Assembly (NCBI GenBank): GCA_902495595.1
Contig: CABUXV010000018.1
Coordinates: forward strand, 1 to 34,347
Reading direction: 5' to 3'
DNA from: an uncultured Eubacterium sp.
GTDB lineage: Bacteria; Bacillota; Clostridia; Peptostreptococcales; Anaerovoracaceae
Length of the DNA stretch: 34,347 nucleotides
Both the position numbers and the translations under genes were made by a program. This document shows, one piece after another, positions 1-7,367 of the stretch; positions within the stretch are counted from its first letter, which is position 1; the number at the start of each line of letters is the position of its first letter. Under the pieces are notes generated by a model. That model was not told where the DNA came from, searched no databases, and saw only the letters and a list, made by a program, of their open reading frames with translations.

Positions 1-390
1 AATGTTTCCTTAGATTATCTGTCTGAAAATGAATTTTTCAATGATGAAAAAGAATGCAGATTTTACATGGAAACCAAACTCATACAGTATATCCATAACT
101 ACATTACCAATGAGGTTACGGAGTTAGAAGAACTTATGGAAATCAAGCAGTTGATACAACGTCAAAAAATAGAACGCATGATGAAAGTACATAAGGAAAT
201 GCGAGGGTTAGACCGATACAGAGAACAGCCCAAAGAGTATAAATACCATGACCCTTATGATGACTGGATATTCCGTCAACTTGCGGACATAGACAGCAGA
301 AATAACATTCCCGACACTTCGCCACAGTTAGATTTTGATGAAACGGACTATGAAGATTATCTGAAAGAGAAATGGAACAGAGGTCTTTAA
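1..390 (+). CDS. 3' end of an unrecognised protein, truncated by the window edge
   Basis: The frame is open from the first base of the window and ends at TAA (388-390), so this is the C-terminal 129 residues of a longer protein. The internal ATG at position 67 has no ribosome binding site before it (the sequence is gcagattttac) and is not a convincing start. The visible part is charged and probably helical: a Glu/Lys-rich stretch (ELEELMEIKQLIQRQK) is followed by an acidic tail rich in Asp and Tyr. I do not recognise the family. Its position beside an XRE regulator and a likely element end suggests a gene of a conjugative or mobilisable element, such as the tail of a mobilisation or replication protein, but that is context only. 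Confidence 0.6.
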   Translation, partial: NVSLDYLSENEFFNDEKECRFYMETKLIQYIHNYITNEVTELEELMEIKQLIQRQKIERMMKVHKEMRGLDRYREQPKEYKYHDPYDDWIFRQLADIDSRNNIPDTSPQLDFDETDYEDYLKEKWNRGL

Positions 391-759
391 TTTTCCTCTT
401 GAATGAAAGATACAGCAAACAAAAAGCCCAGTAAAGAGTGCAAAGCACCACCAATGGTGGCAAGGCTCTTGACAGGGCTTTTTCTTTTCTGTGGTTGGTA
501 ATCAAGAGGAAGAAAGAAAAAGTGTGTATTTTTCAAGACAGAAAAATGTCAAGGGGGGTGTGCTGATTTTTGTTGTGGCGGATATATGGAACTGTTATAA
601 TATGGATATGTTTAAATTACGTTATAAGCAAGAATATTCTGCTGATTTGTCAAAAAACATCATTGCAACTGCCAGTTGACATATTTCCATATCTAAATGG
701 TGGCTATGCAACTGATAATATTGCTAAAATTACACCATGAAAGAAAGGAGTGTTAGCTA
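391..759. other. Gene-free stretch before the XRE regulator
   Basis: Apart from the nested hairpin this stretch holds no convincing gene. A possible promoter for the downstream regulator is TTGTGG-17-TATAAT, with the -10 near 595-600; its -35 is weak. A 62-codon open frame at 491-679 has no ribosome binding site or recognisable protein features. The regulator's own ribosome binding site (gaaaggag) is at the right end. Confidence 0.4.
421..483 (+). terminator. Nested hairpin, probable rho-independent terminator
   Basis: AAAAAGCCC (421-429) pairs with GGGCTTTTT (475-483). Inside it AAGAG pairs with CTCTT, and CCACC pairs with GGTGG around AAT. A run of T follows (tttttctttt, 479-488). It lies just after the stop of the partial gene and probably ends its transcript. 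The three-tier stem is more elaborate than most terminators. Confidence 0.6.
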
Positions 760-1374
760 ATGAATATGGCAGACAGAATACAATATTTAAGGAAATCAAA
801 AGGAATATCACAAGAGGAACTTGCGGATAAAGTTGGAGTTTCAAGGCAGGCTGTTTCCAAATGGGAAAGTGAACAAAGTACGCCTGACTTAGAAAAAATA
901 ATTATAATGAGTGATTTTTTTGGAGTAACAACTGACTATATCCTAAAGGGAATTGAACCAGTAGCAGACAAAGAACAAAAAAATAAAGAGCTTACGAGTA
1001 AGGTACTTTATATATCATCAACAGCTTTTGTTGCTATTGGGCTGTTTTGTGCATTTGGTAATTGGTATGCAGAACAAACAATGGAAGCAGTTTGGGGTTC
1101 AATGATTATTCAAGCTATAGGGATTGTTGGATATTTTATAGCGAGAATACTATCGGAAGAAAAATCCCCCTTTTATGTAAATTGGCTTAATATAATCGGA
1201 GTTGCTTTTATGCCTATTTCTATGATTACAGGATATATTTCAGGATTGGTTTTCAAACTAGAAGGGTGGATTGCACCTTATCCGATAGGAATATTTCATA
1301 CTTTAGTTTTCGTGTTAGTATTCTTTGTAGTTGTGATTGCAAGCTATATTATTCTAAAGAAACAAACAAAATAG
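760..1374 (+). CDS. XRE-family transcriptional regulator with C-terminal membrane helices
   Basis: The protein is 204 residues. Residues 1-65 form an XRE/Cro-type helix-turn-helix: RIQYLRKSKGISQEELA, then VSRQAVSKWESE, the recognition helix common in Firmicutes regulators, and a TDYILKG end. From about residue 80 there are roughly four hydrophobic segments (SSTAFVAIGLFCAFG; MIIQAIGIVGYFIA; LNIIGVAFMPISMITGYI; IFHTLVFVLVFFVVVIASYI), so the DNA-binding domain is tethered to the membrane. The ATG is preceded by gaaaggagtgttagcta. Proteins of this build are common in clostridial chromosomes and mobile elements; target and signal cannot be read from the sequence. Codon use is more AT-rich than in the genes after 3000, which fits a foreign origin. 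Confidence 0.88.
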   Translation: MNMADRIQYLRKSKGISQEELADKVGVSRQAVSKWESEQSTPDLEKIIIMSDFFGVTTDYILKGIEPVADKEQKNKELTSKVLYISSTAFVAIGLFCAFGNWYAEQTMEAVWGSMIIQAIGIVGYFIARILSEEKSPFYVNWLNIIGVAFMPISMITGYISGLVFKLEGWIAPYPIGIFHTLVFVLVFFVVVIASYIILKKQTK

Positions 1375-1396
1375 TGATTACCTTTATTTTGCAAAA

Positions 1397-1465
1397 GCAG
1401 TTAGTCTTAGGATTGACTGCTTATTAATAAAAGACACCACTTCAATGTGTCAATGGTGTCTTTTT
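1397..1465 (+). terminator. Two consecutive hairpins, the second a strong bidirectional terminator
   Basis: The first hairpin is GCAGTTAGTC / GATTGACTGC (1397-1420) with two G-U pairs. The second is AAAAGACACCA (1429-1439) pairing perfectly with TGGTGTCTTTT (1454-1464), flanked by A and T runs so that it can work on both strands. They close transcription of the XRE gene. Confidence 0.7.
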
Positions 1466-1611
1466 AGTGCTATTTTATCGTCATATCAAGGCTCGTTCAA
1501 TCGTGGTATATTCGTGGTAAAATGAGTGTTTTTCTATACTTCGAAATGCTTGAAAGTGTAATATTTATAGGGATAATCAAAAATCAGATATAAAGTTTAT
1601 AAAAAATCTTA
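1466..1611. mobile_element. Candidate end of the integrated element, with tandem TCGTGGTA boxes
   Basis: TCGTGGTA occurs at 1501-1508 and again at 1512-1519, 11 nt apart, about one helical turn. Tandem short boxes at element ends are typical arm sites for tyrosine integrases (known for Tn916-type elements). DNA to the left looks like accessory genes and DNA to the right contains housekeeping genes. No integrase is visible and the other end lies outside the window, so the exact boundary cannot be placed. Confidence 0.35.
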
Positions 1612-1872
1612 TTGATATACAATGATGATAAAATCATAATAACTAAAAAAGCCGCATATGACCGTATTTTTGATAAAAAATCAATGGATCTTTATATGCA
1701 GCTGCATTTTTATGACCAAAAAGGGCTTTATATTAAAATTTTGGATAATCTGTATTGCCGGATATTGGAAAAGAAGTTTTTTTTAACTAAAATAAAGGTT
1801 TATACAGAAGATTTGGTTATTTATCTGATGTGTCCTGTGACTGCGTCTATATTATTCATCCTTTATAAATGA
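1612..1872 (+). CDS. Small hypothetical protein or junction gene fragment
   Basis: This is an 86-codon frame starting at TTG with no ribosome binding site. An in-frame stop lies 12 nt before the TTG, and the last 21 nt overlap the 3' end of the convergent gene. The translation is rich in Ile, Tyr and Lys and ends in a hydrophobic segment (LMCPVTASILFILYK). I recognise no family. The lack of initiation signals next to a likely element end suggests a chromosomal gene that lost its 5' part when the element inserted, but a chance open frame in AT-rich DNA is also possible. Confidence 0.25.
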   Translation: MIYNDDKIIITKKAAYDRIFDKKSMDLYMQLHFYDQKGLYIKILDNLYCRILEKKFFLTKIKVYTEDLVIYLMCPVTASILFILYK

Positions 1873-3048
1873 AAGAAAATCTTCAAAGTCTTCAAAATCG
1901 CTTTGCATGAATTCAAACAGGACGGGTTCTTTAAATTCGTATTTTGCCGTAACTATTAAAAACGGCGCCAGAGGACTGGTCTTAAGTTTGTTTTCAAGAT
2001 AGCGTATATCCGATAAATTATAAGCAGCAACGATAAGCTGCCCATAGTTTGTCAGGAAGTAGATACCTTTAACATCGTTGCTCAATCTGAATATACGGCT
2101 GTTTACATGATCGTTGTTGTGTTTGAACGCCATAAACAATCGGCCGTTTTCATGAGAGGACATTATAGTATTGAAGTTTATAGTAAGCTCTCCTATGTTG
2201 TTATCCATATCTTCATCGGACAGAAGCACTTCGTATACAGTGACGAATTCCGCTTTTGAAAGCATCATTGCAGCCTCCGCTGGTGTTACATCAAAACCGG
2301 AACAATACTGGAAATGTACTATTTTAAGTCCTTTGACTACGACTTTTGAAATTACGGTTTTATACTGACCGTTCATTTCTATAAGAGATTCGCATAGATA
2401 TGATATGGCTCCGTCATCATAGATTTTGTCTTTGTCTATTACATTTTTGCAGAACGTCGTAGCTTTGTATTCGTGGTAGAGTTCAAGAGGAACATTTTCT
2501 GCTGCGAGGTATGAGGCGCCTACAGAGTCCCGTCCGAAGCATCTCATCAGAAAATAATTTATTACCTGATAGTCGGAAGTGATTTCGCCGCATATAAGTC
2601 TCATAAGTTTTGCCTGTTCTTCAGGATTAAGCACTGTTGCCGGTTCTGTAAGAAATTTGTATTCTCGGTAATTATCAGGCAGGGGCAGGTTGTTAATATG
2701 ATTGAATTCCATATAGTATGTCAGTATACTGCTCAGCTGACGATGGGTTATGTCTATTTTATCTGCGCCGAGACCGCCTACGACAGCCTGTTCCACCATA
2801 GATATTTCCTCAGTGTCGCTGCCTATGATGCTTTTATATGTTTCAAAGCCTGATTCTTCGCAGTCTATATAAAAGAACTGGTGTAAATCCGAGCTTTCAT
2901 CGGTACCGTCAATTCTCCAGTGAGCATACATAGCCAATACACCCATGAGACGCGTATTTGTCACATAAGCAGAAACAAGAAATTTTTCTCTGGTTTCCAA
3001 AAGATAGGGAAGTCCTCCCTCGATAACTGTTAATTTAGGTCTGTTCAA
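1852..3048 (-). CDS. Hypothetical cytoplasmic protein, 398 aa, no recognised family
   Basis: I place the start at the TTG at 3048-3046 because GGGAGG lies 8 nt before it; the longer frame from 3075 has no such site and the ribosome binding site would fall inside it. The resulting protein begins LNRPKLTVIEGGLPYL. It has no signal peptide, membrane segment or familiar nucleotide-binding motif. It is acidic, with several Tyr/Phe-rich beta-like stretches (FFYIDCEE, FLIVTAKYEF) and an acidic Phe-rich C-terminus (SDFEDFEDFLSFIKDE). It is transcribed away from metK, and the 242-nt gap between them carries the metK promoter. Codon use matches the chromosomal genes, so it looks like a real, conserved-type gene. 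I cannot give it a function. Confidence 0.75.
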   Translation of the reverse strand: MNRPKLTVIEGGLPYLLETREKFLVSAYVTNTRLMGVLAMYAHWRIDGTDESSDLHQFFYIDCEESGFETYKSIIGSDTEEISMVEQAVVGGLGADKIDITHRQLSSILTYYMEFNHINNLPLPDNYREYKFLTEPATVLNPEEQAKLMRLICGEITSDYQVINYFLMRCFGRDSVGASYLAAENVPLELYHEYKATTFCKNVIDKDKIYDDGAISYLCESLIEMNGQYKTVISKVVVKGLKIVHFQYCSGFDVTPAEAAMMLSKAEFVTVYEVLLSDEDMDNNIGELTINFNTIMSSHENGRLFMAFKHNNDHVNSRIFRLSNDVKGIYFLTNYGQLIVAAYNLSDIRYLENKLKTSPLAPFLIVTAKYEFKEPVLFEFMQSDFEDFEDFLSFIKDE

Positions 3049-3132
3049 ATTTTTTACCTCCCAGTCTACTATCAAAAGTATACCCTATTTAAAAAAAAAT
3101 ACAAGTGAAAGAAAGGTTTGAGGCATCTGCTA

Positions 3133-3160
3133 TTGACAGCAAACTCAATTAAGATATAAT
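3133..3160 (+). promoter_or_regulatory. Consensus sigma-A promoter of metK
   Basis: TTGACA (3133-3138) and TATAAT (3155-3160) match the housekeeping consensus perfectly, with a 16-nt spacer. The transcript would start near 3167 and carry a leader of about 124 nt before metK. Confidence 0.85.
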
Positions 3161-3206
3161 TATTATGGAATAATTGTAATAATCTTTATATATTTTATTT
3201 TAAGAG

Positions 3207-3262
3207 ATGAACAGCGATAACAGAAATTTGTGCCTCTTTCTGTTTTAGAAAGAGGTTTTTAT
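3207..3262 (+). promoter_or_regulatory. Transcription attenuator in the metK leader
   Basis: CCTCTTTCT (3233-3241) pairs perfectly with AGAAAGAGG (3247-3255) and is followed by TTTTT: an intrinsic terminator inside the leader. Upstream, AACAGAAA (3219-3226) is complementary to TTTCTGTT (3237-3244). That pairing would consume the terminator's 5' arm, so the two structures exclude each other. A 13-codon frame (ATG at 3207, TAG at 3246-3248; MNSDNRNLCLFLF) runs through the region and ends in the terminator loop. It could be a leader peptide, though its ribosome binding site is poor and it contains no Met after the start. I see no SAM-I riboswitch or T-box consensus. Confidence 0.65.
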
Positions 3263-3290
3263 ATATTTTTTATATTTTCGGAGGTATAAA

Positions 3291-4475
3291 ATGAAAAAAC
3301 TGTTTACATCTGAATCGGTTACAGAAGGTCATCCTGATAAGGTGTGCGACCAGATATCCGATGCAATAGTTGACGCGATAATGGAAAAAGACCCGCAGGG
3401 CAGAGTTGCTGCGGAAACCACGGTAAATACCGGGTACGCCATGATAATGGGTGAAATAAGTACGGAATGTTATATAGATATACAGAAGATAGCAAGAGAA
3501 GTTATTTGCAGTATAGGATATGACAAAACCGAATATGGTTATGACGGAAATGTATGCGCTATTCTTACGGCTATTGACGAGCAGTCATCGGATATCGCCA
3601 TGGGCGTAGACAAGGCGCTGGAATATAAAGAAGGAACATTTGATGAGACCGGCATCCTTGAGGAAACCGGAGCCGGAGACCAGGGGATGATGTTCGGTTA
3701 TGCCTGCAGCGAAACGCCTGAATACATGCCTATGCCTATAGCTTTGGCACATAAGCTTGCGAAGAGGCTGGCTGACGTAAGAAAAGACGGAACTCTTAAA
3801 TATTTAAGACCTGATGGTAAGACGCAGGTTACAGCAGAATATGACGGAGATAAGGTAAAGAGAATAGACACGATAGTAATTTCCACCCAGCATGACCCGG
3901 ATGCAGAGCTTTCGCAGATTAGAGAAGACCTTATAAGAGAAGTTGTGAAACCTGTAGTAGACAGCAGTTTATTGGATGAGGATACCAAGTATTTTATAAA
4001 TCCGACAGGAAGATTTGTTATTGGAGGTCCTAATGGGGATTCAGGTCTGACGGGAAGAAAAATCATCGTAGATACATATGGCGGATATGCAAGGCACGGC
4101 GGCGGAGCATTCAGCGGGAAAGACCCTACAAAGGTTGACCGGTCGGCAGCCTATGCAGCGCGTTATGTTGCAAAGAATCTTGTGGCGGCAGGGCTTGCGG
4201 AAAAATGTGAGATACAGCTTGCTTATGCAATAGGAGTGGCAAAGCCTGTTTCTATTTTTGTGGATACTTTCGGTACGGGAAAACTGCCTGATGAGAAGTT
4301 GTCTGAAATAGTTCAAAGGCATTTTGACCTGAGACCTGCAGCGATAATAAAAAGTCTGGATTTGAGAAGACCTATTTACAGACAGGTTGCAGCTTACGGA
4401 CATTTCGGGCGTACTGATATCGAGCTTCCTTGGGAACAGCTCGATAAGGTTGAAGACCTGAGAAAGGAGATATAG
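3291..4475 (+). CDS. metK: S-adenosylmethionine synthetase (methionine adenosyltransferase)
   Basis: The enzyme makes S-adenosylmethionine from methionine and ATP, with release of phosphate and diphosphate, in the cytoplasm. The 394 residues match the family's usual length. The start region (FTSESVTEGHPDKVCDQISD) holds the ATP/Mg-binding His and Asp; GAGDQGMMFGYA is the signature hexapeptide region and GGGAFSGKDPTKVDRSAAY the P-loop-like signature. The ATG has GGAGG 7 nt upstream. It sits behind a consensus promoter and an attenuator. The aspartate kinase gene begins 7 nt after the stop, linking SAM supply to the aspartate-derived pathway that makes methionine. Confidence 0.98.
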   Translation: MKKLFTSESVTEGHPDKVCDQISDAIVDAIMEKDPQGRVAAETTVNTGYAMIMGEISTECYIDIQKIAREVICSIGYDKTEYGYDGNVCAILTAIDEQSSDIAMGVDKALEYKEGTFDETGILEETGAGDQGMMFGYACSETPEYMPMPIALAHKLAKRLADVRKDGTLKYLRPDGKTQVTAEYDGDKVKRIDTIVISTQHDPDAELSQIREDLIREVVKPVVDSSLLDEDTKYFINPTGRFVIGGPNGDSGLTGRKIIVDTYGGYARHGGGAFSGKDPTKVDRSAAYAARYVAKNLVAAGLAEKCEIQLAYAIGVAKPVSIFVDTFGTGKLPDEKLSEIVQRHFDLRPAAIIKSLDLRRPIYRQVAAYGHFGRTDIELPWEQLDKVEDLRKEI

Positions 4476-4482
4476 ACGAAAG

Positions 4483-5799
4483 ATGGGAATTAAAGTTGCC
4501 AAATTCGGAGGTTCATCTGTAGCAGATGCACTTCAGATAGAGAAAATAAGAAAAATTATTGAAAATGATGAAGATATAAAATATGTTGTTGTATCGGCTC
4601 CTGGAAAAAGATTCAGTGAGGACAGCAAGATAACAGATCTTTTGTATCTGTGCAAAACCCATATAGAACACAAAATTCCGTACCAGCAGATATTTCAGGT
4701 TATATACGACAGGTTCATGGCTGTTGAAGTAAATCTGGGAGTTCATGCCGATTTAAAGAAGGAATTTGAGGAAATAAAAAAGAACCTTGAAGCCGGAGCA
4801 ACAGCGGATTATATAGCAAGCAGAGGAGAATACCTGAACGCAATGCTGATAGCTTCATACCTTGATTACGATTTTGTCGATGCTGCCAGGATGGTAGTGT
4901 TCGATGACAAGGGCAGGTTTATGGAAGAGCTTACCAATAAAAATATAAAAGCGGAACTTGCTAAACATGATAAAGCAGTGGTGCCTGGCTTTTACGGTTC
5001 CAAACTTGACGGAAGCATTAAAACTTTTTCAAGAGGAGGTTCAGATATAACCGGCGCTTTGGTGGCAAGAGCGGTAGATGCCGATATGTATGAAAACTGG
5101 ACGGATGTTTCCGGATTTCTTATGGCAGACCCGAGGATAGTAAAAAATCCTAAGCCTATAAGCACCGTTTCGTACAAGGAGCTCAGAGAACTGTCTTATA
5201 TGGGAGCTTCCGTGCTTCATGAGGATGCTATATATCCTGCCAGAGTTGCAAATATTCCAATCAATATAAGGAATACCAACAGACCTGAAGACCCTGGTAC
5301 GATAATAACTTCAGAGCCTGCGAAACTGGAAGAAGGTCAGATAATAGCAGGAATTGCCGGAAGTAAGGACTTTACAGTAATTGCAATGTATAAGAATCTT
5401 ATGAGCAGTGAAAGAGGCTTTATAAGAAGGATGACAGGTATTTTAGCAGATTATGATATACCTATAGAACACATACCGAGCGGGGTTGACACTCTTTCAG
5501 TAGTAATATCAAACAAGGTGATAGAGGGTAAACTTGACGATATACTTGAAGACTTTAAGAATCAGCTGAAACCGGACCATATGGAGGTCTTTGACAATAT
5601 GGCTCTTATAGCAACCGTAGGCTACGGAATGTCATACAGAACGGGAGTATCGGCAAAATTATTTACAGCTCTTGCGCAGGAAAACATAAATGTAAGAATG
5701 ATTGACCAAGGGTCAAGTGAGATGAACATCATAGTGGGTGTTGAGAACAGAGACTTTGAGAAAGCCATAAAGGCGATATACGAATCTTTTGTATATTAA
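4483..5799 (+). CDS. lysC: Aspartate kinase
   Basis: It phosphorylates aspartate to beta-aspartyl phosphate, the first step towards lysine, threonine and methionine. At 438 residues it is a monofunctional enzyme. The amino-acid-kinase domain covers about residues 1-275, starting with KVAKFGGSSVAD and including FSRGGSDITGA and the WTDVSG/DPRIV region. Two ACT regulatory domains follow (about 300-438), with a typical end containing GSSEMNIIVGVE. No homoserine dehydrogenase domain is present. It lies 7 nt behind metK, so methionine/SAM-linked control is plausible. The symbol follows common usage; which of several possible aspartokinase paralogues this is, and which end product inhibits it, cannot be decided from sequence. 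Confidence 0.93.
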   Translation: MGIKVAKFGGSSVADALQIEKIRKIIENDEDIKYVVVSAPGKRFSEDSKITDLLYLCKTHIEHKIPYQQIFQVIYDRFMAVEVNLGVHADLKKEFEEIKKNLEAGATADYIASRGEYLNAMLIASYLDYDFVDAARMVVFDDKGRFMEELTNKNIKAELAKHDKAVVPGFYGSKLDGSIKTFSRGGSDITGALVARAVDADMYENWTDVSGFLMADPRIVKNPKPISTVSYKELRELSYMGASVLHEDAIYPARVANIPINIRNTNRPEDPGTIITSEPAKLEEGQIIAGIAGSKDFTVIAMYKNLMSSERGFIRRMTGILADYDIPIEHIPSGVDTLSVVISNKVIEGKLDDILEDFKNQLKPDHMEVFDNMALIATVGYGMSYRTGVSAKLFTALAQENINVRMIDQGSSEMNIIVGVENRDFEKAIKAIYESFVY

Positions 5800-5822
5800 T
5801 CAAGGTTTTTTAGGAGGAAAGT

Positions 5823-6797
5823 GTGTTTATAAAAGAAATAATACTCATATGTTACCTGCTTTGTATAATTTTGGGTGTATCCGGACTTACAATGGCAGTA
5901 CTGACCAGAAATAAGAGCAAATCGGGAATAAGCAAGAGATTGTCCTACTTTCTGATTGGTATATTGGTTATATGCTGTTATGATATGGCTATATATTACT
6001 GTGATTATGTTATAGGTGTTTTAAGTAACTTAAAGGTTCTGAGGATAGGAAACTGTATAATAGCCATATGTCTGTATTTATGGATAAATCTTCAGGATGT
6101 AATAATAAAGAGAGAAGCTCTGTCTGCTCTTGATAAAGTTGTTAAAAGATATCAGCTGGCTTACATGGCGGTATGGCTTATAATGACATTAACCATGAGT
6201 ATTGATCAGTTTTATACTTTCAAATGGCTGCTTCTTGCTTCTGATATCATTCTGATAATATCTTCCATTACTGCATGTGTGGGACATATAATCTATTCGG
6301 TAGCCGAGGGAAAGAAAACAGAGCTGTACTATATGATAGTTGTTACATCTCTTATCATCTGGAATTATATTTCTTATTTCTGGGGCGAAACTTCCGTGTA
6401 TTGGGGTAACAGTGAGTTTATAAGAGAACCTTTGGATCTGACTGTTATTTTCTGGCTTATAATAAGTGCGGTTACTCTTATGTATGAATATAGAGAGGAC
6501 TTCACACCCGCTTTCAGCAAAGAGGCTTCTCAGGGAGATAAAAAAAAGAATTTGCAGGAGCGTATTGACGAGGTTTGTGAACAGTATAAGCTGACTCCCA
6601 GAGAAAAAGAATTTATAGATTTGATTTACAGCGGGAAAAGCAATAAAGAAATCGCAGAGATACTTTTCCTGTCAGAAAGTACGGTTAAGACACACATATA
6701 TAATATTTTCCGAAAGATGGATGTAAAAAGCCGCGTAGGTCTTATATATATTGTAAATGAAGAGGATGAGAACAAAGAAGAATTGCCGCAGCATTAA
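5823..6797 (+). CDS. Seven-TM membrane protein with C-terminal LuxR-type DNA-binding domain
   Basis: The start is GTG at 5823, with AGGAGG ending 5 nt before it. Residues 1-230 contain about seven hydrophobic segments (for example IILICYLLCIILGVSGLTM, YFLIGILVICCYDMAIYY, VIFWLIISAVTLMYEY). After a Lys-rich linker, residues 245-315 form a LuxR/FixJ-type helix-turn-helix with TPREKEFIDLIYSGKSNKEI and the recognition part SESTVKTHIYNIFRKM. There is no receiver or kinase domain, so this looks like a one-component membrane sensor that binds DNA from the membrane. It follows aspartate kinase by 23 nt and probably shares the metK transcript. Ligand and target genes are unknown. Confidence 0.85.
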   Translation: MFIKEIILICYLLCIILGVSGLTMAVLTRNKSKSGISKRLSYFLIGILVICCYDMAIYYCDYVIGVLSNLKVLRIGNCIIAICLYLWINLQDVIIKREALSALDKVVKRYQLAYMAVWLIMTLTMSIDQFYTFKWLLLASDIILIISSITACVGHIIYSVAEGKKTELYYMIVVTSLIIWNYISYFWGETSVYWGNSEFIREPLDLTVIFWLIISAVTLMYEYREDFTPAFSKEASQGDKKKNLQERIDEVCEQYKLTPREKEFIDLIYSGKSNKEIAEILFLSESTVKTHIYNIFRKMDVKSRVGLIYIVNEEDENKEELPQH

Positions 6798-6809
6798 GCA
6801 GCGGCAATT
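6781..6809. terminator. Bidirectional terminator shared by two convergent genes
   Basis: AATTGCCGC (6781-6789) pairs perfectly with GCGGCAATT (6801-6809) over an 11-nt loop. The stop codons of the LuxR-type and TM2 genes both lie in the loop and overlap, so the stem is coding sequence for both C-termini. T-rich DNA follows on the plus strand; on the minus strand the tail is cttctttgttc. Confidence 0.7.
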
Positions 6810-7096
6810 ATTTTATTATAATTTTCTTCCTGTGTCATCGGGATGCTGTAGCCTATATCAACAATCCACCATGTGCCAAGTGTCAGAAGTATCATTCCCA
6901 GTTTGCAGAGAAAAACTTTTACTCCCCCCTGATAAAGCCTGTCGATGCCTATTATACCAAGGAAAATCGATAAGATTAATGTTACCATGGGATTTTTAAG
7001 TGAAACTTTTGAAAGATTCTCATTTCCCTGCATTAAAGCCTTTACTTCTTCTTCGTGATTCTTACCTATAAGTTTAGTAAGATTGTTAGTGTCCAT
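6794..7096 (-). CDS. TM2-domain membrane protein
   Basis: The protein is 100 residues, with GGAGG 8 nt before the ATG at 7096. The N-terminal 35 residues are hydrophilic (MDTNNLTKLIGKNHEEEVKA). The rest is a TM2 domain of two hydrophobic helices, TLILSIFLGIIGIDRLYQGG and KVFLCKLGMILLTLGTWWIV, ending in VDIGYSI. The short connecting turn with G-x-D-R-x-Y is the family signature. TM2 proteins are small membrane proteins of unknown biochemical role. The gene converges on the LuxR-type gene and shares a terminator with it. Confidence 0.88.
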   Translation of the reverse strand: MDTNNLTKLIGKNHEEEVKALMQGNENLSKVSLKNPMVTLILSIFLGIIGIDRLYQGGVKVFLCKLGMILLTLGTWWIVDIGYSIPMTQEENYNKIIAAA

Positions 7097-7188
7097 ATGT
7101 AGTTCCTCCTCGCCTAAAAATGGATTAATAATAACGTTGAAATCTTATCAAATAAATAAAAATAAGTAACTCCGTAATAAGTATGAAA

Positions 7189-7257
7189 GGTGCTAATCTA
7201 AAAGTAGTAAGATACTAATCGTAAGCTAGCACCGGGAGTACTAGTCCCTGATTTTTT
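7189..7257 (+). ncRNA. Candidate structured RNA with terminator-like end
   Basis: GGTGCTA (7189-7195) pairs with TAGCACC (7227-7233) and encloses a small hairpin TAGTA-AGA-TACTA (7205-7217). Directly after it GGGA (7234-7237) can pair with TCCC (7245-7248), followed by TGATTTTTT. A closed helix followed by a short hairpin and a T run is the layout of a small RNA or of a leader with a terminator. I do not recognise a known riboswitch class, found no clear promoter before it, and the final stem is only 4 bp. Confidence 0.3.
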
Positions 7258-7334
7258 CAACGTCTGAGACCTTTAAGACCCATTTATATGTTTATTTTTA
7301 TACAGCTATAAGGTATACTATATACTGATGTTGT

Positions 7335-7351
7335 GCAGGTATTATACCTGC
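7335..7351. promoter_or_regulatory. Perfect 17-nt dyad before the CNNM transporter gene
   Basis: GCAGGTAT-T-ATACCTGC is an odd-length perfect dyad between TATACT-like -10 sequences (7314-7326) and the ribosome binding site (gaagga, 7355-7360). Its position suggests a repressor operator, or a hairpin at the 5' end of the mRNA. Confidence 0.45.
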
Positions 7352-7367
7352 CGGGAAGGATGTGTCA

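Noticed and set aside
491..679. 62-codon open frame before the XRE regulator
   Set aside because: It has no ribosome binding site and no recognisable protein features, and lies in AT-rich intergenic DNA.
676..681. TTGACA as the -35 of the XRE regulator promoter
   Set aside because: No -10-like hexamer lies 16-18 nt downstream.
3167..3290. SAM-I riboswitch or T-box in the metK leader
   Set aside because: The leader is too short and lacks the conserved core sequences of either class.
3745..3765. TGGCAC...TTGC inside metK as a second sigma-54 promoter
   Set aside because: The spacing is one base too long and it lies within coding sequence in the sense direction of no gene start.
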